From NCBI GenBank assembly GCA_021806765.1, contig JAJZQR010000138.1, positions 1 to 13,516 of the forward strand: a stretch of DNA of 13,516 bases. The letters are read 5' to 3'. The DNA is from Chloroflexota bacterium. GTDB lineage: Bacteria > Chloroflexota > UBA6077. The notes below the pieces were generated by a model that saw nothing but the letters and a program-made list of their open reading frames with translations, searched no databases and was not told the DNA's origin. Both the position numbers and the translations under genes were made by a program. Below, one piece after another: positions 7,067 through 12,903 of this stretch (within the stretch, counting starts at the first letter, position 1; each line of letters starts with the position of its first letter).

Positions 7067-7079
7067 CCAGAGGGTGCAG

Positions 7080-7997
7080 ATGGTCGGTTTCCTGATCCGT
7101 CGGCTCCTGATATCCATCTTCGTAGTGGCCGGGGTGTCGATGGTCGTCTTTCTACTAACCTTTCTCTCCGGCGACCCGGCCGTGTTGATGCTGCCGCCCG
7201 AGGCCACCACCCAGCAGGTGGCCCAGTTCCGGGAGGCCCACGGGCTGAACGATCCGCTGGCGGTGCAGTACGCCCGGTTCGGGACCAACGCCCTCCGTGG
7301 GGACTTCGGCACCTCCCTGCGGCACGGCCGTCCCACCATGGGGATGGTGATGGAGCGGCTGCCTGCCACCCTGCAACTCTCCGTCTTTGCCATGGTGCTG
7401 GCGCTGGTGATAGCCGTCCCCCTGGGGGTGCTGGCTGCTACCCACCGGGGCTCGATGGTGGACCTTCTTGCGGTGTTCGCAGCCCTCTTTGGACAGTCGA
7501 TCCCGAACTTCTGGCTGGGGATCATGCTGATTTACCTGGTGGCGGTGCAGATGCATCTGCTGCCCACCTCCGGGGGTCCGGGACTCAACTTTGTGATCTT
7601 GCCCGGCGTTGCCATCGCCGCCAACCTCACGGCGATGTTCACCCGGATCGTTCGATCCTCGATGCTGGAGGTGCTGGCCGAGGACTACCTGCGTACCGCC
7701 CGGGCCAAGGGGCTGGCCGAGTGGGTCGTGCTGAGTCGCCACGCTCTGCGCAACGCCGTCATCCCCCTGGTGACGTTGGTGGGGCTGCAGTTCGGCTACA
7801 TCCTGGGCGGTGCCGTGGTGATCGAGACGGTGTTCATGTGGCCCGGCTTGGGGCTGCTGACGGTCCAGGCCATCACCAACCGCGACTACCCGCTGGTCCA
7901 GGCGGCGGTGTTCGTCCTCGCGGTGAGTATCGTGGTCATCAATCTGGCGACGGACGTCGTCTACTCTTACCTGGATCCCAGGGTCAAGGTGACCTGA
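7080..7997 (+). CDS. ABC transporter permease (DppB-type)
   Basis: This 305-residue membrane protein has one N-terminal TM helix (about 7-29), an extracytoplasmic stretch with the DFGTSL motif (75-80) of DppB/GsiC permeases, then a hydrophobic core. The EAA loop EDYLRTARAKGLAEWVVLSR (201-220) contacts the ATPase. The MWPGLG segment and the C-terminal SYLDPRVKV are typical of this branch. The frame is open further upstream into the binding-protein gene, but ATG 7080 has AGAGGG (7069-7074) at a five-base spacing and gives the usual MxxFLIRRLL start. It would form the translocation pore together with the next gene. One base separates its stop from the next ATG, so the two are translationally coupled. 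Confidence 0.94.
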   Translation: MVGFLIRRLLISIFVVAGVSMVVFLLTFLSGDPAVLMLPPEATTQQVAQFREAHGLNDPLAVQYARFGTNALRGDFGTSLRHGRPTMGMVMERLPATLQLSVFAMVLALVIAVPLGVLAATHRGSMVDLLAVFAALFGQSIPNFWLGIMLIYLVAVQMHLLPTSGGPGLNFVILPGVAIAANLTAMFTRIVRSSMLEVLAEDYLRTARAKGLAEWVVLSRHALRNAVIPLVTLVGLQFGYILGGAVVIETVFMWPGLGLLTVQAITNRDYPLVQAAVFVLAVSIVVINLATDVVYSYLDPRVKVT

Positions 7998-7998
7998 G

Positions 7999-8943
7999 AT
8001 GGCTCACACCGGAGACGTGATCAAGGCATCCCAGCGAACCGCCATCACGGTCGATCACCCGGCACTGCCGCCGGTCGACCGCGGGCGGCTGCTCAGGTCT
8101 GTCCGCCGCAGCCGCATGGCAGTGGTGGGGACTATTGTGCTCTTGTTGGTGGTGCTGGTAGCCTTGGCTGGCCCCGTGCTGGTGCCCCAGGACCCGGTGG
8201 CCCAGAACTTGGCCTCGGCCCTCAAACCCCCTGCCTGGGAGGACGGCGGTAGCTGGGCCCACATTTTTGGGACCGACCAGTTCGGTCGAGACATCCTGGC
8301 CCGGCTGGTCCATGGGGCCCGGATATCGCTGATCGCCGCGATCCTGGCTGCGGCCCTGGGCGGCGTGGTGGGGGTCCTGCTAGGCTTGGTTTCCGGCTAC
8401 TACGGCCGCTGGGCGGACAACGTGGTGATGCGGCTGGTGGACCTGCAACTGGCCTTCCCGCTGATCCTGCTGGCGCTCGCCATGGTAGCGGTGCTGGGTC
8501 CAAGCCTGAAGAACCTGGTCATCGCCATGGCGATAACGGGCTGGACCACCTACGCCCGGATGGTCCGGGCAACGGTGCTCTCGTTGGCCAAGCGGGAGTT
8601 CGTGGAGGCGGCCCTGAGCATCGGTGCCAGAGACTGGACCATCATGCTGCGGCACATCCTTCCCAACACCCTGGCACCCATCCTGGTGGTGTTCACGCTG
8701 GAGATGGCGCGCCTGGTATTGATGGAGGCCTCCCTGAGCTTCCTGGGGCTGGGCGTTCCCCCTCCCACCCCCACTTGGGGCCGTATGCTAAGCGAGGGTC
8801 GCGACTACATGACCGTGGCCCCGTGGGTGGTGTTCTTCCCCGGCGTGGCCATCATGCTGCTGGTGCTGGGCATCAACTTCCTGGGCGACGGCCTGCGGGA
8901 CGCCCTGGATCCCCGCCTGCGGAGGATTTCCACCAATGGTTGA
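7999..8943 (+). CDS. ABC transporter permease (DppC-type)
   Basis: This 314-residue protein has the DppC/OppC layout: a cytoplasmic N-terminus of about 40 residues, a first TM helix (about 41-62), then the IFGTDQFGRDILARLVHGAR signature (89-108) and further TM helices. The EAA loop FVEAALSIGARDWTIMLRHI (201-220) is followed by ASLSFLGLGVPPPTPTWG and the C-terminal GDGLRDALDPRL. It is the partner of the preceding permease and shares the substrate of the upstream binding protein. Its last codons overlap the start of the DUF1537 gene by eight bases, so the kinase-like gene belongs to the same transcript. The DppD/DppF-type ATPases normally expected next are absent. Confidence 0.94.
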   Translation: MAHTGDVIKASQRTAITVDHPALPPVDRGRLLRSVRRSRMAVVGTIVLLLVVLVALAGPVLVPQDPVAQNLASALKPPAWEDGGSWAHIFGTDQFGRDILARLVHGARISLIAAILAAALGGVVGVLLGLVSGYYGRWADNVVMRLVDLQLAFPLILLALAMVAVLGPSLKNLVIAMAITGWTTYARMVRATVLSLAKREFVEAALSIGARDWTIMLRHILPNTLAPILVVFTLEMARLVLMEASLSFLGLGVPPPTPTWGRMLSEGRDYMTVAPWVVFFPGVAIMLLVLGINFLGDGLRDALDPRLRRISTNG

Positions 8944-10204
8944 GCTTCCCGGGCGACGCAAGCTAGGAGTGGTGGGCGACGACCTGCAGGGGTCGAATTT
9001 TAGTGGCGCTCACCTGACGGCTTGCAGGCTGCGGACCGTGGTGGCCCCCCTGGAGAGGGCCGGCGCCGGGCTCGAGGCCGCGGATGTGCCGGTGATCAAC
9101 ACCGCCAGCCGGCTGAAGGATCCTCAAGATGCTTACGAGCGAGTCCGGGAGGCCTGCCGGAAGCTGCTCGCCCTGGGCTGCACCCATCTCTACAAGTTCA
9201 GCGACTCGGCGGCTCGGGGCCACCTGGGGGTAGAGGCCGACGCGGTGATGGACGAACTGGGAGTGGAGCGGGCAGCCTTCGCGCTGGCGCAGCCCTCGGG
9301 GCGGCGGCTCACGGTAGGTGGGTATCACCTGGACGATGGCCGACCTGTGGGAGATTCCAGCACCGGCCGCGACTTGTTGCAGCCAGTGTCCCAGAGCTAT
9401 CTGCCCTCGCTATTGGCCTCCCAGAGCCGGCGAAGCGTCGGTTTGGTGCCTCTCGATACGGTGGAGAAGGGCCCAGAGGCTGTCTCCGATGCGCTCCAGG
9501 TTGCCCGGGAGGAGCTAATGGTGGTAGATGCAGCGGCGCAGCATCACCTGGCCGAGATCGCCCGCGCGCTGGTGCTGGCAGGGATGGATAAGGCAATCTT
9601 CGGCTCTGCCGGACTGCTCGGAGAGCTTCCCTCCGCGCTGGGGCTGGACTGCCGCCCGCACCGGCCGGTGCTGGTGCTGTGCGGCTCGGCCAACCCTGTC
9701 GCGGCCGCTCAGGTGCGGGCGCTGGTCGACAGCGGCCGGGCGGAGCTGGTCCGGCTACAGGCCGCAGAGTTGGTCGGCGCCGTGCAGACGCTGCCGTCGG
9801 GGACGGAGACAGTGCTGCGGTCGTTGCGCGCTGGTAGAAACGTGGCGGTGATGGTGGAGGGCTACAAGCCCCCCAGGGCCGACGAGGTGGCGAAGCTGGC
9901 CGAGATGGTGGGCTCGGCGCTGGCCAGCATCGCGCGAGAGGCGGTGGCGAACGCAGACCTGATGATGTTCGGGGGCGACACGGCCCAGCGAGTGTTGGAG
10001 GAGCTGGGGATCGATGCCCTGGAGGTGCTGGCCGAGGTTCCTGTCGGCGCAGTGCTGTGCCAGGTGATCGGCGGCCCTCTGGCAGGGCGGCGGATCATGA
10101 CCAAGAGCGGCTCCGGCGGCGGCGTCCACGCGCTGCTGGAGGCGGTGCAGCTTCTGAGGAACCAACCGGAGCTGGGCTGGTTTCCGGTGCGAAATCTCAA
10201 GTAG
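8936..10204 (+). CDS. DUF1537 / four-carbon acid sugar kinase family protein (divergent substrate site)
   Basis: This 422-residue protein starts at ATG, with GGAGGA (8921-8926) nine bases upstream. Family landmarks are the N-terminal VGDDLQGSNFSGAHL (13-27), LYKFSDSAARGHLG (85-98), GSAGLL (223-228), and the C-terminal nucleotide-binding signatures FGGDTA (345-350) and TKSGSGG (389-395). Family members (OtnK, DtnK, LtnK) phosphorylate tetronate sugars such as threonate or erythronate. The ATP-side motifs are kept, but the substrate-side motifs differ: DDLQGSN where DD(F/L)TGA is usual, and KFSDSAARGH where KKxDSTLRGN is usual. It may therefore act on a different acid. It ends at three in-frame TAG codons in tandem (10202-10210) and is the last gene of the operon. 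Confidence 0.85.
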   Translation: MVELPGRRKLGVVGDDLQGSNFSGAHLTACRLRTVVAPLERAGAGLEAADVPVINTASRLKDPQDAYERVREACRKLLALGCTHLYKFSDSAARGHLGVEADAVMDELGVERAAFALAQPSGRRLTVGGYHLDDGRPVGDSSTGRDLLQPVSQSYLPSLLASQSRRSVGLVPLDTVEKGPEAVSDALQVAREELMVVDAAAQHHLAEIARALVLAGMDKAIFGSAGLLGELPSALGLDCRPHRPVLVLCGSANPVAAAQVRALVDSGRAELVRLQAAELVGAVQTLPSGTETVLRSLRAGRNVAVMVEGYKPPRADEVAKLAEMVGSALASIAREAVANADLMMFGGDTAQRVLEELGIDALEVLAEVPVGAVLCQVIGGPLAGRRIMTKSGSGGGVHALLEAVQLLRNQPELGWFPVRNLK

Positions 10205-10291
10205 TAGTAGCGTGACCTGGTGGCCCCCATTCGGTTGGTTGATGCCTTGTCAATTGTTAAGTCCTCCCCTCAAACTGACCCGCTACCATTA

Positions 10292-11539
10292 TTACCTCAG
10301 TGACAGGTCGTCCAGGTAGACGGTGCCGTTCAGGTTGGGGAAGCGCACCCTGACTCGGACGGTAGCCGTGTTGGCGGGCAACAGGGCCGAGCTGGTGACC
10401 TGCAGCCACTGGTTCTTGGGGCTGGTGCTGCTGAAGGTCGCCATGGGGAAGCTCTTGATGTCCCCGTTGTACCTGGTGCGGGCCACCAAGTCCACGATCA
10501 TCGTGGACCCGCCTCCCAGCTGTGAGACGTTGACCCAGCCGGAGAAGCTCACCTGCTGGCCCGGGGAGGCAGGCAAGTCCTGCTGCAGGTAGGGACCGTT
10601 GGATGCACCCTGGAAGCGGAGCGCCGCCGAGCCGCTGCGGGCGCCCGAGTTGACCACGCCCACGACCTTCGTGAACCAGCTGGGCAGGTACCAGCCGGTC
10701 AGGCCGCTCTCGAAGCCTCCGTTGACCAGCCCGCCCTGGCTGGGAACGGGGCTGGCGGTCGGGGGCACCGGGGGAGCGGTCGCCGTGGGGCTCGGGGGCA
10801 CCGGGGTGGCCGCTGGAGTGGGCGTGGACGGCACCGGGGTGCCGGTGGGCGCCGGCGTGTTGGCCGGCACGCTGGTGGGCGTCGGAGACGGGATGGCAGG
10901 CGAGCCGGCCGCTTCGAAGACGCCCATGTCCGGGGCAGCCCCCGCCGGCACCGCGTTGCCGCCGAAGTCCAGGGTGTAGCCCAGCCTCAGCCCGGCGTCG
11001 ATGGCCGGACTGCCGGTCCGGAGGTGATAGTCGCCCCCTGAGAGATTCGCGAAGAGGGGGTCTGCCTGCTTCTCCCCGGATCCCAGGGTGAACCCCAGGG
11101 TCGCCCCATTGGCCAGGAAGTAGAGGTTGTTGGCATGGGTGAAGGCGGCGTTGTTGGCGACTCCTGCCTGGGTGGAGTAGACGACGTTGTTGCGAAAATA
11201 GAAGGTGCTGGGGGATGGGGCACCGTCGAAGTTGAGGATCTTCCACGCGCTGATGGTCTTGACGATGGTGTTGTTCTCGACCTTGAAGTTGCTCATGGTG
11301 CTGGCCCAGGTACCGGTCAGGTGCACCAGGATCAGCTGATTGTAGTCGTTGTCAGAGACGTTGTAGGCGACCGTAACGTTGTTGGCGGAGCCGCCGCCCA
11401 TCTCCAGGAAGCCGTCGCCGCCGGTGGAGTAGTTGTGGTGGACGTTGACGTTGGTGAGGTTGCCGTACAGCTCGACCGCGCCGCCATCGTGGCCGAAGTC
11501 GTAGCTGGGCGCCCTGCAGTTGACGAAGCGATGGCCCAT
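10292..11539 (-). CDS. Right-handed beta-helix protein with Pro/Thr linker and carbohydrate-binding-like domain, probably N-terminally truncated
   Basis: From the first ATG (11539) the protein has 415 residues. Residues 1-150 are Asn-rich parallel beta-helix coils (NVNVHHNYS, NVTVAYNVS, FKVENNTIV, FYFRNNVVY) as in pectate-lyase-like proteins. Then come the C-terminal motif ADPLFAN...GDYHLRTGSPAIDAG and PDMGVFEA, a Pro/Thr linker (201-258), and a beta-sandwich domain starting LVNGGFESGLTGW and ending TVYLDDLSLR, similar to CBM4/9-type modules. Such proteins are secreted polysaccharide-binding or -cleaving enzymes, yet there is no signal peptide and the first coils are missing. The frame stays open upstream to about 11678 without an ATG and with repeat-like sequence, so the gene was probably cut there. 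Catalytic residues cannot be identified. Confidence 0.75.
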   Translation of the reverse strand: MGHRFVNCRAPSYDFGHDGGAVELYGNLTNVNVHHNYSTGGDGFLEMGGGSANNVTVAYNVSDNDYNQLILVHLTGTWASTMSNFKVENNTIVKTISAWKILNFDGAPSPSTFYFRNNVVYSTQAGVANNAAFTHANNLYFLANGATLGFTLGSGEKQADPLFANLSGGDYHLRTGSPAIDAGLRLGYTLDFGGNAVPAGAAPDMGVFEAAGSPAIPSPTPTSVPANTPAPTGTPVPSTPTPAATPVPPSPTATAPPVPPTASPVPSQGGLVNGGFESGLTGWYLPSWFTKVVGVVNSGARSGSAALRFQGASNGPYLQQDLPASPGQQVSFSGWVNVSQLGGGSTMIVDLVARTRYNGDIKSFPMATFSSTSPKNQWLQVTSSALLPANTATVRVRVRFPNLNGTVYLDDLSLR

Positions 11540-11619
11540 ATGTACTAAGGTGCGGCTGAAGGAGGAACCGTGACCCCGGGGACCGAGGGGGGGCGGTCCG
11601 GAGGCCGCTGCTCTCTGTG

Positions 11620-11639
11620 GGAGCGACTTCGGTCGCTCT
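11620..11639. repeat. Short REP-like hairpin with UUCG tetraloop
   Basis: GAGCGAC (11621-11627) and GTCGCTC (11632-11638) pair around TTCG, giving a very stable cUUCGg loop. The string resembles the 'GGGAGCGACTTCGGTCGCTC' type of dispersed intergenic palindrome known from many bacteria. It lies at the broken 5' end of the beta-helix gene. Confidence 0.5.
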
Positions 11640-11661
11640 CGCGGGGAAGAGACGAACGACA

Positions 11662-11685
11662 GGGCGACTGCCAGTCGCCCCTACA
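11662..11685. repeat. Dispersed palindromic repeat, copy 1 (GGGCGACTG-C-CAGTCGCCC + CTACA)
   Basis: GGGCGACTG (11662-11670) and CAGTCGCCC (11672-11680) are perfect complements around one base, followed by CTACA. The right half GTCGCCCCTACA (11674-11685) recurs exactly at 12875-12886, beyond tlyA. This is a REP-type intergenic unit. Confidence 0.6.
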
Positions 11686-11720
11686 CGGGAAGCCCGACGC
11701 ACCCCGGTGAAAGGGCGGGG

Positions 11721-11749
11721 TTGACGAGAGGGGCTCGGGCCGGTAGACT
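11721..11749 (+). promoter_or_regulatory. Promoter for the glycine riboswitch and tlyA
   Basis: TTGACG (11721-11726, five of six) and TAGACT (11744-11749, four of six) are separated by exactly 17 bases. Transcription would begin near 11756, about 27 bases before the first stem of the riboswitch. Confidence 0.6.
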
Positions 11750-11782
11750 CACAATGTAAATAGAATAGTGAACCTGGTTGAG

Positions 11783-11960
11783 GGTTGCCGGAGAGACCGC
11801 ACCGATTGCGGCGCCGAAGGGGCAAGACAGCAGACTGGAATCTCTCAGGCAAAAGGACGGCAACCGGACAGGATCCTGGAGAGGCCCCGACAGAGGGGCA
11901 CCGAAGGGGATAGCCCCGCCGGGGAGGTGGGCAGTATCTCTCAGGTAGACGGGACAGGAG
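11783..11960 (+). promoter_or_regulatory. Tandem glycine riboswitch
   Basis: Two glycine aptamers lie in tandem. Aptamer 1 is closed by a P1 stem, GGTTGCCG (11783-11790) with CGGCAACC (11858-11865), and carries GGAGAG, the core GCGCCGAAGGGGCAA (11811-11825) and CTCTCAGGCAAAAGGAC (11842-11858). Aptamer 2 carries CTGGAGAGGCC, CACCGAAGGGG (11899-11909) and ATCTCTCAGG (11936-11945), closed by TCCTG (11874-11878) with CAGGA (11955-11959). These are the hallmark conserved strings of the glycine riboswitch (Rfam RF00504). An intrinsic terminator follows at once, and tlyA begins 17 bases after its T-run. Because CAGGA belongs both to the aptamer-2 stem and to the terminator, glycine binding should prevent termination (an ON switch). 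Confidence 0.93.
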
Positions 11961-11986
11961 GCGAAAGCTTTTTCCTGTCCTTTTTT
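11952..11986 (+). terminator. Riboswitch-controlled intrinsic terminator
   Basis: GGACAGGA (11952-11959) pairs with TCCTGTCC (11973-11980). An inner GC-GAAA-GC cap (11961-11968) makes the loop, and six Ts follow (11981-11986). The 5' arm overlaps the 3' side of the second aptamer's closing stem, so the two structures exclude each other. A second copy of GGACAGGA at 11866-11873 could also pair with the 3' arm. Confidence 0.85.
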
Positions 11987-12002
11987 CTGTTTGTGGGGAG
12001 CA

Positions 12003-12815
12003 TTGCGGAAGCGACTCGATCTGCTGCTGGTGGAGAGGGGTCTCGCGCCTACCCGGGAGCAGGCCCAATCGCTGATCATGGCCGGCTCGGTGACGGTGGC
12101 GGGCGTGGTCGTCGATAAGCCCGGGACCAAGGTGGAGGAGGATGCCGCCCTGGCGGTGGCTTCGGCCCCCAGGTTCGTCAGCCGGGGCGGCCTGAAGCTG
12201 GAGAAGGCCCTCGACGCCTTCGGTCTGGACGTGACCGGGCAGGTGGTGGTGGATACGGGTGCGTCCACCGGCGGTTTCACCGACTGCGTCCTGCAGCGGG
12301 GGGCGGCCCGGGTCTACGCGGTGGACGTGGGGTACGGGCAGCTGGACTGGCGGCTGCGCTCCGATCCCAGGGTGGTGGTGATGGAGCGGACCAACGTCCG
12401 GTATCTGACCAGCCTGCCGGAGCCCGCCGACCTGGCCGTCATGGACCTCTCCTTCATCTCGCTGCGGCTGGTCATCCCGCCTGTGGCACGGCTCCTCCGG
12501 GAGGGCGGCCGGATGGTGGTGCTGGTGAAGCCGCAGTTCGAGGCGGGGCGGCAGCAGGTTGGGAAGGGCGGCGTGGTCCGGGATCCCGAGATCCACCGGT
12601 CGGTGCTGCGGGGACTGGTGGAATGGGGGGACCGAGAGGGCTACGGGGTGCGGAAGGTGACGGTCTCGCCCGTCCGGGGGCCCGCCGGCAACGTGGAGTT
12701 CCTGGCGCTGGTGGTGCCCGGCGAGCGAAGCAGCCCCGACGTGGAGGCGCAGATCGAGGCGGCTCTGGCGGGGGACGGGGGGACCGGGAAAGAACAGGAT
12801 AGACGGGATAGATAG
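12003..12815 (+). CDS. tlyA: TlyA family rRNA 2'-O-methyltransferase / hemolysin-type protein
   Basis: This 270-residue protein has an S4 RNA-binding domain (1-60: RKRLDLLLVERGLA...QAQSLIMAG...VDKPG), the linker FVSRGGLKLEKALDAF, and an FtsJ-like methyltransferase domain with the SAM-binding VVDTGASTGGFTDC (82-95), VYAVDVGYGQLDWRLR, MERTNVRYLT, MDLSFISL and VKPQFEAGRQQVGKGG. Relatives 2'-O-methylate cytidines of 16S and 23S rRNA. The start is uncertain: TTG 12003 gives the usual MxKRLD beginning but its GGAG sits only two bases away; in-frame TTG 11991 is the alternative. Expression appears to depend on the glycine riboswitch and terminator upstream. The last 15 or so codons run into a GGATAGA-type repeat. 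nadK follows, as is common next to tlyA. Confidence 0.92.
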   Translation: MRKRLDLLLVERGLAPTREQAQSLIMAGSVTVAGVVVDKPGTKVEEDAALAVASAPRFVSRGGLKLEKALDAFGLDVTGQVVVDTGASTGGFTDCVLQRGAARVYAVDVGYGQLDWRLRSDPRVVVMERTNVRYLTSLPEPADLAVMDLSFISLRLVIPPVARLLREGGRMVVLVKPQFEAGRQQVGKGGVVRDPEIHRSVLRGLVEWGDREGYGVRKVTVSPVRGPAGNVEFLALVVPGERSSPDVEAQIEAALAGDGGTGKEQDRRDR

Positions 12816-12822
12816 GATAGGG
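12795..12822. repeat. Degenerate GGATAGA tandem repeat at the end of tlyA
   Basis: Four GGATA units, spaced irregularly as GGATAGAC, GGATAGATA, GGATAG and similar, run across the tlyA stop codon. They resemble 'aacaggataaacaggat' strings scattered in many bacterial intergenic regions. They set the last residues of TlyA (EQDRRDR). Confidence 0.4.
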
Positions 12823-12862
12823 GACGGGGGGAGAGGGAAGGACCGAGGACGTCGGGCCGGAT

Positions 12863-12886
12863 GGGCGACCGCGGGTCGCCCCTACA
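12863..12886. repeat. Dispersed palindromic repeat, copy 2 (GGGCGACC-GCG-GGTCGCCC + CTACA)
   Basis: GGGCGACC (12863-12870) and GGTCGCCC (12874-12881) form a perfect 8-bp stem around GCG, followed by CCTACA. It shares the right half with copy 1 at 11662-11685. It sits between tlyA and nadK, 18 bases before the nadK start, without a T-run, so it is unlikely to be a full terminator. Confidence 0.6.
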
Positions 12887-12903
12887 ATGGGTGGTGGGGA
12901 CGG

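Noticed and set aside
6900..7079. Extended N-terminus of the DppB-type permease reaching into the binding-protein gene
   Set aside because: The extra codons overlap the upstream gene and the 19-bp hairpin and lack similarity to permease N-termini; ATG 7080 has a ribosome-binding site.
11768..12118. 116-residue plus-strand ORF overlapping the riboswitch
   Set aside because: It runs through both glycine aptamers, the terminator and the start of tlyA in another frame; the RNA structure explains the sequence.
11352..12596. 414-residue minus-strand ORF opposite tlyA and the riboswitch
   Set aside because: It has a biased His/Arg/Pro composition typical of the antisense of GC-rich coding DNA and lies opposite a well-identified gene.
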